Counted from the first letter of the stretch, positions 1 to 13,030 are shown. The stretch is DNA of 64,000 nucleotides from Anaeramoeba flamelloides (GCA_027625915.1 JANTQA010000008.1:2683001-2747000); one strand, 5' to 3'. Program-made: numbers and translations. Notes: generated by a model not told the origin, from the letters alone.

Positions 1-2083
1 GTTAAATATAACAAAACCAATATTGTAATTGATTAGAATTTTGAAATAAATATTGAACCCCAAAATAAAATAAACCCTTTTTATGTAGTATTGTAGTCAA
101 AAAGTTACTATCAATGATATATTATTATTTGGAATACAGTTGATATTCAGCATTTCACCCTGTTAAATCATTTTATAGTAATTTAACTCTAAAATATTCT
201 TTTTTTGGAAACAATCGGATTTTTTAAGGCTATCATATCTACTATTGTGTTGTTATTAAATTTTAACTCTGTTTAAAAAAATTTTGACACACCAAAATCA
301 AAAATAGGCGAAAAAAATCACAATTTATTTTATATTGGGTTTTATTGTTTAGAATCAAGTGTTAAAATATTCATCTGGTGTAGAGATAATTCTAAAGTGA
401 GCGAATTTGTGCATTATAATCTAAAGAGAGTTTAAATAAACTCAGTTATTGTAAAAATATGAAACCCAATTTAGTTAAATCAAATAGAATAATTTCTCAT
501 AAAAAAAAAAGAAAATGAAAAAAAAATGAAAAATCAAAGTAACAAAAAATGAAGAATTTATGATTTTCTTTGAAAACAATCTTTAACAACATTTAATTTA
601 CATTTTACAAATATTTTTAGAGGTAATCATTTTTATCTTGTAAAAATAAATATATAAACTCCATGTCACTCAAAGTGGCCCAGCCAAAAATGAAAAATTC
701 AATTTTTTTAGAATCAAACAAAATCCAATAGTTTCGAAATAAGAACTATAATAAAATTATGATTAGGGTTTATATTCATAAAAGAAATAACTAAACAAAC
801 CTTAAATTTTGCAAAAAAAAAAAATGATTTTAAAAAAATTTCTTTGGAATCTTTCATTTGAACGGTTCTTGCAAAAATACTCAATTTCTCTGGAAATTTT
901 AAAAAGTTGATAATATGATTGTAAAATATATGAATTTTTAAAGGAATTACAAAGCCTCAATTTTCTTAATTTTAATTTAGAGTTATAAAGGATTATTTTT
1001 TAAAATTTAACTTATAACAAAAAAGTAAGAAAAAGAAAAAAAAAAAAAAAGGAAAATACGTAGAAAAAAATATTTTACAAAATGAGAAAAAATGATTTTG
1101 ATCTAAAAATTGAATATTTATTTTGAGAAGAATAATGAATTAAATAAATAGAATGTCCATCCTTTATTCAATAAAACAGGCCGCCTCTGACTGAAAAAGA
1201 GTTTAGATAATTTTATATACAGCTTGATTTTAAAATAATAAACTTTTTTTAGTAACAACTTCAAAAGAGATTTAACTTAGAAGAGACAATCTACTGGGAA
1301 TAATTTGGAAAGAACCAGTGGAAATATCAATAAAAAACAATTTATTGAAATTTTCCAAGAATCTCACATATTTTAATTTATTTCTTACCCAAAACTGATA
1401 ATGTATATTCAAATAAACGTTTGAAAATTTTAACCTTCCTTTTTTATTTTAAGAATTTTTTTTACCTTGGTTTTAAATAAAACATTGTATTCGTCGAAAT
1501 AGGAAAAAAAAATTCGTAAAATTAGTCAAACTCCAATATTTTCTTTGTCAAAGGATGTTTTAAAATAGATGATTCAGATTTATAAAATGATATTTGAAAA
1601 ACAAAGGAGAAATTTTTTCAACTTGGTTTACAATTTACTTTTTGTAAGAAAGCCTCCAATTTACAACCTAATTCTTGGGAAATACTGTTTGTAAAGGAAA
1701 AGGATAAATAAGGAAAATGAATTGAAAATATTTTCTCCTTTAGTATTTGGATTTATCTAATGGAAATCTAAATAATAATTAATTTATATTTTTATAGATT
1801 TATCAAAATCATTATAATTTTGAATAGGGAACAGAAGAAAAGACTAATTAACTACCTTAAAAAAAAAATCTATTTTCAAAAACTTGTTAAACATCTCATT
1901 TTCAAAAAAGTACACAATTTAAAGAATTTTAAGTGTGATAAAATAGAGGACTCTCAAACTTCTTTCCAATTTCTCAATTTTTTACAATCATTTTTTCTGT
2001 TTTTCCAATAAAAAAAAATATTCGTGATTTCATCCTTTTAACAACATTTTGAAAACACCATCCAAAAATTTCAAACTAACAAG
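1..2083. other. gene-free AT-rich DNA
   Basis: No open frame here looks like a protein. The longest (1820-2011) is low-complexity Lys/Phe translation of AT-rich DNA. Around 285-330 there is a short match to a motif also present at about 50740-50790 (core ACACCAAAATCAAAAATAGG), which marks a remnant of a dispersed repeat. Confidence 0.6.
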
Positions 2084-5000
2084 ATGACTTCACAAACAAA
2101 AACAAATAGTTTGGTAAAAATTTCTCTTTTTTCTACAGATCTTTTATTTCTTTTTCATCCAAAATTCAACTATTAAAAAAAAAAAATAAAATAAAAAAAA
2201 AATCAACACAAATAATCTTTCTCGTAAACAAACCAAATAAAATAAAACCAAAAGAGTGAAGATCAAAACAATTTTAATATATTGTCTATTCTGAGGAACC
2301 ATGATTTTAGTGAAACACTAAAGGCTAATTGCTCAGAATTTGTCTCACCAAGGAAATGGGTTTTCAAAATTTTGGATGAATGGAGGATGGACAAGGTGAA
2401 AAGAGAAAAACTGTTTCTTTTAAGTGGAGGCACTGGTGTTGGTAAGACTCTTATCTTATCGGAATACATCAGGATCAACAAACAGGAAATTTTGGGCTAT
2501 TATTATTGCTTGCCCGAGTACCAGCTAAAAACAAGTTCGCCTGCTGTCTTTATTCATAGCATAGTTTCTCAGCTAATGAACAATTTACAGGCCTATAAGA
2601 AACACTTTGAGGATAAAAAATTGGAGCTATTGCCTTATTTGCAATATGATCGGTGCTTACAGCAGCCAGTTGAGTGCTTTAGTCGCTGTGTTTGTGAGCC
2701 GCTTTTTTTAATTGAAAAGCCCTCTATTAAAAAGAATTATTTTTTTGTTATCGATGGGCTTGATGTAAGTCTGTCAAGTCTCAGATCTCCAAATTACAAT
2801 ACCCCCATTGCCCAAATCTTACTAAAATGTTTAAATAAATTCCCAAGATGGATTACGATCATTACCAGTATAAACACAAATAATTTAAATGATTTGGATA
2901 AATTGGAAGGAACCCATAAAGTGAGTTTTAAAATTTTTCGAATGGAAGAAAATTGTGAACAAGAAATGAAGAATGATATCAAAGACTATTTTAATTTAAC
3001 TTTGAAAAATGATCGCCAATTTAAAAAGCAAATAAATTCAATTTCGAATTCAAACCAAAATAATATGACTCAAATAATCAATATCTTTTTAAAAAAATCT
3101 GGACTACAAATGCTTACTGCACATTTTTTAATAAAGTCAATAAAATTTGGTTTAATTAATACAATGAATGAATTTAATTATTTTGGCGATGGGTTTGATA
3201 AAATTGTTTTATTTTCTCTAAACAAAATTTTTTTCCCCTTAGAATTAAATAACAAAAACAAAAACAATATCAATGAGAACGAGAATGAGATAAATAAAGA
3301 CAATAGTAATAATAATTCTGATAATCAAGAATATGAACTTGAAAAAAGAACAATCATCATGAATAATATTCTTGATAAAAAGCCACTCAAAAAAACAAAT
3401 TCTTATTTAAACAAAGTCCAACTTGATCAAAATATCGCATTTTCAGCATTGCCGATTGTACCGATAGACTTGGTTCAAATGAAAAAAAAAGAAGAGCAAA
3501 TAAGATATGATAAAATTGTATTTCTGCGTATTATCGAAAAGTTATTGATAACATTTGAACCGATTGACTTGGAATATTTAAATTTTTTATTAGAAAATAC
3601 TGGCTGGATGGTGTCTCGAATTGAGTCTTTAGGCAATTATTTATTTAGCAATTACCCAAAGTTTAATGAACAAAAAAACTTCAACCAAAGAAACAAGAAC
3701 AGCAACCAACAGGAAAATATTAACATTAATAAAAATAATATCCAGAACAATAATAAGAATAATCAGAATAGTAATATGAATAATAATAATAACAAATTAA
3801 TATTAAGAGATATATTGAGTTTATTTTTAAAAATTAATCATGAAAACCAATTATTCGTGAGACATAAAATTTTTAAAAATTTTTTTTCAAATTTAAAAAG
3901 TGATCGATTTGAAATTGATTTAACTGAATCGCATTCAAAATTATCACAATATTTTATTCAGAATTTTAATTTAGGATCGGAAATGGGCAAATACGAAGCC
4001 AAGTATTTGTTTACACACACATATATTGCAAAAGATATTAAAAATTTAATAAATTTGTCCTTTAATTTATCATGGTACAAAATCTATTTAAAATACACAG
4101 ATATTATCCAATGTAAAAAGGATATTGATTTATTAGACGAATTGCAGGATCAGGACATCAAACTGCTATCTGCAACTTTATCCGATTCCACACAAGCATT
4201 ATTAATGGACCCCTCAATTACTCAGCTTTGTCAGCAATTGCTATTAAGGGTGGACCCAAATGTAGTTTCTTTTAAATTCTGGGATTTATTAGAAAACATG
4301 AAGAAGAATAAAAAAAAATTTTGGTTTGCCCCTTTGGATGCTTCGCTTCCGACGAAATTGGAAGAAAAGAAAAGGAAAAATATTAATATTTTGACAGACA
4401 AAATTAAAACATATATTAAACTAACTTCTTCACTGCACGTTTCAGGTTTGTTAACTAATTCAACATTAAATGGTAAACAAAACCAAGTCAATGACAATAA
4501 CAACAACAAAAATAGTAAGTTGCAAAATGAGAAAAAAGAATCTCAAAATCGTGAATATGAGACTGATGAATTAAACAAACAAGCAAACCTCCGACCCTGG
4601 GTAGAATCTATTGATATATCTTCGAATATGGAATTTGCTGTAAGCTCATGGGAAGGCAACGATTTGAAAATTTGGGATTTAAATTTCCCAACGAGAACCA
4701 ATAGTCAACTTTTAACAGGACACCAATTAGATATTAAAGACGTCACAATAAGTAAAGACAATAAATACATTTTATCGGTATCTGATGATAGATTAATTAA
4801 ACTGTGGGAGTCTGAAACGCAATCAGAATTGCATTCTTGGGAGGGGCATTGCGACCCCGGGGAATCTTGCGTGTTTGCACCAGATTTCAGTTATGCAGCA
4901 AGTGGTGGACTGGATAAAGTAATTTCAATTTGGTCAACAAAAGACTGGTCTAGACAATCCGTATTATTTGGGCATACTAATTTTATCGTTGCTTTGTCAA

Positions 5001-5941
5001 TATCTCCTGATTCGAAATTAATAGCTTCAGGTTCTTGGGGTAATTTTTATTCTTATTATTTTTTAATTTGTTTATTATTTATATCTTTGAATATATATAT
5101 ATATATATATATTATTTAAAAAAACAATTCAAAACTTAATATTTTTTTTTTATTAACTTATCAAATGATTAAATTCTTTTATAATCTTTTCAATATTAAA
5201 GATAAAACGGTAAGAGTGTGGGAATATGATACACAGGAATGTATTTATGTCCTGACCGGGCACAAAAATTGGGTAAATTGCGTATCGTTTTCAAGAGATG
5301 GTCGATTTTTAATTTCTGGTTCTTCAGATAATGTTCTAATTGTCTGGAATGTATTATCTGGAAGAGAACACACAAGATTAATTGGACACAAACATTGTGT
5401 AGAAGGTTTGTCTGTGGATTCCTATTCTGAAAATGAAAATACTAACCACTTATGCATCTCTTGTTCACATGATCATTCTATCATACTATGGGATTTCATC
5501 AAGGGGATCGCTCTTGCGCAAATCATTTTTGATTCATATCTTCCTTCAATTGCTTGGTCTGGTTCATATGTCTGTTGCGGAGACGCTCAAGGTAGAGTGC
5601 ATTTTTTACAGTTAGTCCCACCACACGGCAGAACCTTTGTTTATAAAGAAGGGTTATTAATAAAGCAAGGTGGCGGTAAAGGTGGTAGAAAAAATTGGAA
5701 AAAACGATGGTTTGTTTTGGGGACACAGAAATTGTCTTATTACCGTCCTTCGAAAAAGCAATTAATTGGCTCAATCAATTTAATTAATTGTAAAGTGAAA
5801 AAAAATTTTAATCTTGGTAAAGAGTATTGTTTTGAAATACAGACAAAGGATAGAATTTGGCATTTAATCTCAGAAAACAATTTGGAAATGTTAGAATGGA
5901 TTGAAGCCATAGAAACAAATTCCACCTTTGAACTCAAATAA
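2084..5941 (+). CDS. STAND-type ATPase - WD40 propeller - PH domain protein
   Basis: Modelled as join(2084-2113, 2255-5039, 5202-5941), about 1184 residues. A P-loop GGTGVGKT (about 68-75) and a Walker B strand VIDGLD (about 175-180) lie in a region resembling the STAND ATPases of TANC/ANKRD50/NWD1-like proteins. A helical, Asn-rich segment follows (about 280-780), then seven WD40 blades (about 790-1080), then a PH domain (about 1086-1180, with KKRWFVL and a late conserved Trp in LEWIEAI). The 162-bp intron 5040-5201 is certain: splicing restores the WD motif SGSW|DKTVRVW. The first exon is less sure. No in-frame ATG precedes the conserved FVSPRKWVF segment, and the 30-bp exon from ATG 2084 joins in phase to 2255 across a 141-bp GT-AG intron. 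A start at the Met codon at 2387 is possible but would lose conserved sequence. The likely role is a nucleotide-switched scaffold recruited to phosphoinositide membranes; this is inferred. Confidence 0.85.
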
Positions 5942-7043
5942 TCTACTTTTTTTTTTATTTATTTTTTTTTTTTGTTTCTTTGTTTGTTTGTTTGTTTTTA
6001 TATAATTTAATTTTCATATGATTCTTCTAAATATTAATATAATTAATTTTCTTTAATTTTTAGAAAATTTATATTATTCAATTTGATATTAAGAGATCTT
6101 AATTTTTAACAACAAAATTAAATATATATATTTGTTTTTAATAGAGATATAAAAGAATTATTTTATTTTCATTTTTTATCCCTTTATTTGTTTCATATTT
6201 AAATGAATGATGAGTGTAATTGAATCCATAAACTATTCATAAAAAAAAATTGAATAAGTTTTTAATAAAAAAATGAACTTATCATATTCAAATTGACTTG
6301 AGATTAAATGACTAGTGTTATTTTAGTGAATTTGAAAAAAATAGACTGATTATAATTCTTGAATAGGGATATTTTTAATATCGTCAAGAGAGAATTATAA
6401 TTAGTTAATTATCGAGAAATGAACAAAACAGCAAGATTTATTATTTGAAACGGTATTAGTGCATATCAATTCAAATCAAAATTAAAAATAAAAAAAAATC
6501 TAACATATATATTTCCAATTTTATTTTATACAATAAAAATAAAAAAAAAATGTAAAAACCTTCTAGCAATTTTTTTTAATAATTTTGAAAATTTTTCTCG
6601 AATACAGAATTTCCAAAAATCAACTTTAAATTACAAATTGATCAAATTGATCAATTTTAATTAGTAAAAATTCAACTAAAATTTTTTATGATTATATATT
6701 CTTAAAAATATTCAAATTGGATGAGTCAGATGATTAAAATACTTTTTTAATTTTCATTTTTTTTTTGAAAATTAGTTTAAGCTGCTATAATTGATCTACA
6801 TAAAATTTACTAATTTGATTAATCCCACAACTCATCTAATTTCAATAATTAGAAACTCTCACCATCATCCTAAAAAGTTATTTTAAATAACAAAAGATAA
6901 CAATTCACAATTTTGTAATTGGCAAAATTGATGAATAAGTACGTGGCAAGAAGTTGATCTAAAGTATAAGCTAATTAAATCATGATTGTATATATGTTAT
7001 TTTTTGTCATTTTTTTACCTTAGCGCAGAAAAAAATGATAATA

Positions 7044-7079
<36 letters not shown>

Positions 7080-8435
7080 CTATTTCTAAGAAAGTGGGGC
7101 AAATTTATTTTAAAATATATTTATGTAACACATTCTTCAAAAAAGGATTTAAATATATAAAATCATTAAAAACCATTTATAGATTCTTGATAATAATTCA
7201 ATTTGTCTCATATTATTGTATTGCATAAATAAAATATATTAAAATTTTTGATCTCGATTTTATCTGATATTTTTTTATGGTGAAAATTGGTTATTATTTT
7301 GTTTTTGATAGAAAAAATCATTTTCATAAGTTGTGTAATCTCAACAAAATTTACAATATAATTAAAAACATATAACTGCGTTTTCTTGTTTAAAAAATCA
7401 TTTGTTCCCTTTCCATATTTCGTTTATTTATTGAAATTGGTCGTATATTGCTTTACTCAATAAAATTGTTGTTTGTTTTTTTCATTTTTTGGGAATATTT
7501 CAACTAACATGTGTTGAATTAAATACATAAGTGGTTGGTTTAATCTGTATAAATATTATACTTAATTTTGGTATCGTTGATTAATGATTACAATTACTAA
7601 AAAAGATTATTTTTTATGAACTGTAAAAAAAAATTCCCCACTTTTTTAGTGATACCTTATATTTATAATTGTAAAGACTTTCTACTTTAAATCACAATAT
7701 AAAATCACAAAGTTTATTAATTGTTTTAGGTTAGTTGAAAATTCAACTAAAAATAGATACTATTCAATAATTTAAATAATTTTTTTGAATACTAACTCAA
7801 TTTTAAAAAATTTGAAATATTAAATAATATTATTTTTTTGTTAATCTGCCAAAAAAAAATTGGAATTAAAAAAAATTGTTTAAGATAAAAAAATGAATAA
7901 AAATAATTTACTTAAATCCCTTTTTGGTTCTTTGTTAGTCATATTACTTTTTAAAATGATTTTTTATGTTTTAATAAAATATTTTTTTTTTTTTTACTTT
8001 TCACGAAATATCCAAAATTCGAAAATTTTTATTTGAGTGGTTGTTTAATTTAAAAAATAAAAGTTTTATTTATTAATTATCTTCCGATATAGTAGTTAAT
8101 TAGATATTTATGCCCAATTCTTTAAACCTATCAAACCTAAAAACCGTTGATCATGAATAAATTGGTAATCCAAATTAGATAAATAGTTTTTTATTACAAT
8201 ATTTCCGATTTTTTAATTCTCTCTTTTTTTATTTTAATGAATTGTATTTAAATACTTTTTTTGTCAATAAATAAATAAAGGGGGGTTTTATTTTGAATTA
8301 TTTATATTTTTTTTCAAATATAAATGATTTTTCTCATTTTTGAACAATAATTCAAATTTTTAAAAGATAATCTACTTATTATCATATAAATTATGAACAA
8401 AAAAAAAATTTCATAGTTCAAATTAAAATTATTTG
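5942..8435. other. gene-free AT-rich DNA downstream of the STAND-WD40-PH gene
   Basis: No coding potential is seen on either strand. A short run of TTTG units lies at 5973-5998 just after the stop, and an AT microsatellite lies at 7041-7078. The rest is simple A/T-rich sequence. Confidence 0.6.
7041..7078. repeat. (AT)n microsatellite
   Basis: Nearly uninterrupted alternating TA over about 38 bases, seen directly. No function is implied. Confidence 0.9.
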
Positions 8436-9125
8436 GGGCCCAGTCATTATGGATAAAAATAATTTTCTGAAATGAAAAAACTTTTTAGTAATTTTTATGA
8501 ATACCTAATATCAATTAAAAATTAATCAACCAATGAAGCACTATCTATCTTCAAAAATTAACAATCAAAAAAGAGGACATTTTATGAAAAAAAGTGCCAA
8601 AGCGTGACACCCAATTACCAATTAGAATCGCTAGAATATAGAATTTTGATAACAACTGTATTATTTTTGAAGTGTAACTCTTTGACTCTTTTTGAGATCT
8701 CAAAGATTTATTTTTCATTTTTTTCTATTCTCAACTGAGTTATTTTTTTCTCAAAAATATTACAAAATCTTGACTTTGTCAAATATAGATTGTAACAAAA
8801 TAACCACAAATCATATTTAATCGTATTTCATTTACTGAATAATTCAATAAAATAATTTTTTATAAATTGAAGACTTTAAAACCTTTGCAAATGCAAAAAA
8901 AGAAACAGATAATTATTTTGGTTAAAAATTTGAATTTTATGAATTTGAGAATACTTTAAAACTTTTTTTTTAAATTTAATTTTTTTTCCAATGAGATCCT
9001 CTCAATTGTTTTTTTTGTTAGTTAAATTTTTTCGATCAAAAAAAAGGGTAATTTCACAATATAATTTTGGTTTCAAGCACTCCTTATGTATGGAGTATAA
9101 AAAAAAACAATAAATGACGAGACCC
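8436..9125. mobile_element. TTAA-type MITE, diverged copy A
   Basis: It aligns along its length with the better copies at 11512-12190 and 30432-31109. The ends are GGGCCCAGTCATTATGG at the left and, on the reverse strand, GGGTCTCGTCATTTATTG at the right. The internal hairpin of the family is recognisable but degraded (around 8595-8700). There is no open frame, so it is non-autonomous. The flanking target sequence is no longer a clean TTAA, consistent with an older copy. Confidence 0.7.
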
Positions 9126-10254
9126 TAAAAAAGTGAATTTTAATCATGAAAGATACCCCTTTGATAGTATTTGCAAGGATATGTTAATTATTTTTTATGA
9201 CTTTTATTGTTTTAATTATTGTGGCCTTTAATGAAATCAATATCTAACCAGCTTACAAAACAATCCAAATAAATTATATTTCTAATCATTTTTTTTTTCT
9301 TTTGATAAATATGAAAGAAAAATAAATAGATTTGATTTGAAAAAAATTTCAAATTAAAATTACATTTCTATTCTTAGTCAAAAATATTCCAATAATAAAA
9401 TCAAAAAAAAATTTTTAAGATCCTAATTTTTTGGGTTAATTCTTTTTGAAATAATCTATATTTTGTGATAAAATTTTCAGAAATTTAAACCAATAACTTC
9501 TATTTTTGTGTTCTAATACATACTATACCAAAGAATTACTACTTTACCAACCCATAAACCTTTCCTGACTAAATTTGTGATTTAGGAAATAAAAAAGTGA
9601 ATAAAATCAAAAAAACCATCTATTAAAATTACGATAAAGTTATCAGTCTATTATACATGAACCAAAATTTAAAGTCCTTCTTCTAAATATGAGATATTTT
9701 TTTATCATTTTTCAGTGATTCTAAATCTTGGATTCATCATAAATATCAGGAAAAGTTAATTAGAAGACCGAAAAGATATAATCAGGATTTCTCTATTACC
9801 AAATGTTTCAAATTGAAAGTTCAAAAAATTTCAATAAGAACAAAATTATGTTCTTTTTAGTTAAAGATCTAAGAGTCCAAAAAGGTTGGAAATTTCAGTC
9901 AAATCTACTTTTAAAATATCGGAAAAATATCTGAATGTTCTGATATCAAATTATGTCAATGTGAAAATTCGGTTGATTAGAAATACTATTTGTTTTAAAA
10001 TCTCTTTTTATGAGTTTATTAATTTCTAAAAATGAAATTTTAGTCTAAAATTGACTTTAATCTCATAAAAACCATGGGGTGTATTCATTAAAAGTTCTAG
10101 ATTCAGAAAATTAGAAATACAAGATGTTCAAATCCCTTAAAATTGAAACAATTAATTTTATAAGAATTAAAATGAATTTCTGTTTTTGTTCTCTCAAAAA
10201 TCTAAAAGAAGACAAATTTATTTAGTTCACTAAAAAGGAATTCTAATGAGTAAA
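9126..10254. other. gene-free AT-rich DNA
   Basis: I see no coding region, RNA gene or clear repeat in this stretch. Confidence 0.5.
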
Positions 10255-10261
10255 AGGAAAT

Positions 10262-10541
10262 GTGGAAAAAATTCTAATTATTTTTTTAATGTTAACCTCA
10301 TATAAATCACTTCAAAATCATCCTTATGTTCTTGAAAAAAAACAAAAGTTTGTAAAATGTCAAGTATGTCAAAAATATAACGCATTGCTGTATTGCACAA
10401 AATCGGAGAATATTCAGTGTTATTATTGTTTTTTAAAAGCACATAAACAGAAGTGTACACTTTTTTTTGATTTATTAGAACTTAAATTTCTTGATCGAAT
10501 GTTAAGGTACTCAAACAAAAGGCAGCTGGATAAAAAACAAA
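10262..10541 (+). CDS. orphan exon with B-box-like zinc finger
   Basis: The open frame encodes KCQVCQKYNALLYC, then CYYC and a His four residues later: a spacing C-x2-C-x8-LYC-x7-C-x2-C-x4-H like a B-box type zinc finger (TRIM and CONSTANS families). Base composition is less AT-biased than the surroundings, as expected of coding DNA. No good ATG is in frame (the frame opens with GTG), and a donor-like GTAAAT follows at 10542. It is therefore best read as an internal or partial exon, with the rest of the gene not found. It could also be a gene remnant. Function is not assigned. Confidence 0.4.
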
Positions 10542-10719
10542 GTAAATTTGATTTTTTTCTTTTCTTGATCTTTTCTTAATTGTCCAAAGTTTTTTTCGGT
10601 TCTGGATCCTTGAAAAAGTTTTTTTCTTATATTTTTTTTTTTTTATTTTGTTTTTTGGTTTGTTTGTGGATTAAAATTCATTTTTCCCAAAACGACAATA
10701 ATTTCTGGATTTTTTCTTA

Positions 10720-11280
10720 TGTTTGTTGTAAAAACAAACCAAAGTTTTGAAATTCTTGAATGTTTCCTCTTTTTTTTCTGTTGGCAAATTGTGAAGATTA
10801 AAAAAAATGTTTTTGATGACACTGTTTATTCTACAATAAAAGAAACAAATTTTCATTCAGCTTCCAAAAAAATACACCTTCCAAGAATTAAAACAAATCA
10901 TTAAATCCCCCAATTTTTAAAAGGGAAAATTAACCATAACACAACCAATTTACAGAACGAAAGAATTGAAATTTTACAGGATTTTAAAACCTTTGTTGGA
11001 AAGCTGAATGAAAATTTTGTTCTATTTATTTAACAACCAAGAATAGATCCACACTTGAACACTTTTGATTTTTTTCCACAAACCAAAATTTTTATAAGCT
11101 GTTTTCATAAAGCGAGGAAGAAAAGTTTTCAAAGGTGTTGTTCGAAATGTTTGACTCTTTTACAAGACTTGAGTAACACTTTTCATACCTTTTATTAGCA
11201 CAATTTTTTCAAACACAACGAGTTCTTTTTTTAAAACAATTATTTTTGAACAAAGGACAAATTCAATAGTTTTTTTTCAA
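10720..11280. repeat. dispersed repeat family R5, copy 1
   Basis: It aligns with 39160-39780 (inside RMC1 intron 2) and more weakly with 59300-59520. Shared landmarks include a CAGGATTT-like box followed by AAAGCTGAATGAAAAT. Short open frames in each copy do not share a convincing protein, so this is treated as non-coding repeat. Confidence 0.55.
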
Positions 11281-11511
11281 CATAATTGATTGTGTCACTT
11301 TTGTTTGTTTTCAAAAGAAATTAAATCCAAAACTTGATAAATTTTGAAATTGGAGACGATTATTGTACTGTTGCTAAAATAACCCATACAGACCAGTAAA
11401 CACATAAGATAAATTAAAAACCGGGTTTTTATTTTCAATAAGGCTTAGACACTAAAGGATCAAAGAAATGTACAATAAACAATTTGTAAATATTCTAGTT
11501 TTTTTTTTTAA

Positions 11512-12190
11512 GGGTAGAGTCATTACGGTGAAATTTTTTATTCTGAAATGGAAAAAAACTTTTTAGTAATTTTATTGATGACCTAACACCAATCAAAAAC
11601 CAACCAACCTATGATGTACGATCGATCTCCAAAAATCAACAACTAAAAATGTGGACATTTTTAGAAAAAAGCGCCAAAGAGCGACACTCAATTTCCAATT
11701 AGAATGGTTGTGAATTACAATTCTGAAAACAACTATGTCAGTTTTGAAGTGTCGCTCTTTGGCGCTTTTTGAGATCTTGGTGACTTTTTTTTAGTTTTTT
11801 TTTCTTTTTTCAAATGAGTTATTTTTATTGAAAGACTATTACCTAATCCTTACTTGGTCAAATTTCGAGGGTTTTAAAATAACCACAAATCAGACTAAAT
11901 CGAATAAAATTGATTGCGAAATACAAGAAATCAATTTGCTTTGAATTAAAGAAATTTAACCTCATTTTTAATAGAAAATGAGAAAAGATGAATTTTTTTT
12001 TTAAAATTTTGATTTTTTGAAATTGAGAACTCTTTTTCTTCGTTGAATTTTTTGTCAAAGAGATCCTATGGAATTTTTTTTTTTGTTATTTGAATTTTTT
12101 CAACCAAAAGAAGGGCTATTTCACAATACCCTTTTTGGTCTCAGGTCACCCCTTGAGTATGGTGCCTTTTCACGGTAAATGATTAGACTC
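11512..12190. mobile_element. TTAA-type MITE, copy B
   Basis: A 679-bp element flanked by direct TTAA at 11508-11511 and 12191-12194. Imperfect terminal inverted repeats: left GGGTAGAGTCATTACGG, right (reverse strand) GAGTCTAATCATTTACCG. TTAA targets are characteristic of piggyBac and Kolobok DNA transposons. No transposase frame is present, so it is a non-autonomous derivative. Copy C at 30432-31109 is nearly identical, implying fairly recent movement. Confidence 0.85.
11667..11769. repeat. perfect 22-bp internal hairpin arms of the TTAA MITE
   Basis: Left arm 11667-11688 (contains GCGCCAAAGAGCGACACT) and right arm 11748-11769 are perfect reverse complements separated by 59 bases. The same perfect arms occur in copy C at 30589-30610 and 30670-30691. 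It is the GC-richest part of the element. Confidence 0.85.
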
Positions 12191-12254
12191 TTAACCCAAA
12201 GTTTTTATTTGACAAAATATCAAGTAAATAATTGAAGGTAACTATGGATAAGAA

Positions 12255-13030
12255 AGAGATTAGATCACTCAAAAGTTTTGGACATATTTGTATTTACTGT
12301 GGAAAGACATTGAGTTATTGTGTAAAATTTGGAAATTTTTGCGATCTTCTTATTTTCAATTCAAGTCGATCAAAATAATAATTATTTTACCAATAATTTT
12401 GTCTTTAAAAATGTTATTTAAAGTTATTTTTGAAGACTTTAATTAATTTTTATTTGAGATTTGCTTCTTCATTATTTTGAGATGTGTTACTGTTAGAATT
12501 TTAAACCAATTTTTTTACTAGGTTGTTTAATTGACAACAGTGACATTTGCGAGTGTCTCAATCAAAACGAATTAAACACATATTTTTGTTTCGACAGAAC
12601 CAAAACATTTATTCAAATATATCTAAAAGAAAAAAAGACCTTAATTTTTACTAGAATATTTGAAAATGGAGTAAATTGCATTTCTTTGTTGGAAAACAAA
12701 GTATAAGTCCATATATAATTTTTCTTGTTTCGAAAGAAAATCAATCTCATTACCAAAAAAAAACAAAAAAATTTGATCTGTATTTTCTATGACAAAAAAG
12801 AGAAGTAGAGACCAATTTTAAAGAATTTCAAAAGGAGAAAAAGAACATAATTACAAATTTTTAAAAACAAATTACAAAAAAAAATATTTTTTTTTACTAG
12901 GCCACACCAAGAAATTTTAGAGGAATGGTCAAAATCATATAATTTTTAAGAACATTCAATTGATACTAGATTTTATTATCTGACTATTTCCAAGTTTTTC
13001 TTAACAAACATGAAATAAAAGGGGAAATCG
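12255..13030. repeat. dispersed repeat family R2, copy 1
   Basis: Diverged but collinear with 23190-23895. Shared blocks include CGATCTTCTT-like sequence, TTACTAGGCC followed by AAGAAAT, and CCAAGTTTTTCTTAA near the right end. No terminal repeats, target duplication or open frame could be established, so the class is unknown. Confidence 0.6.

Noticed and set aside
12255-13030. R2 repeat as a solo terminal repeat of a retroelement
   Set aside because: No conserved end dinucleotides, target duplication or internal coding sequence could be seen; left as class unknown.
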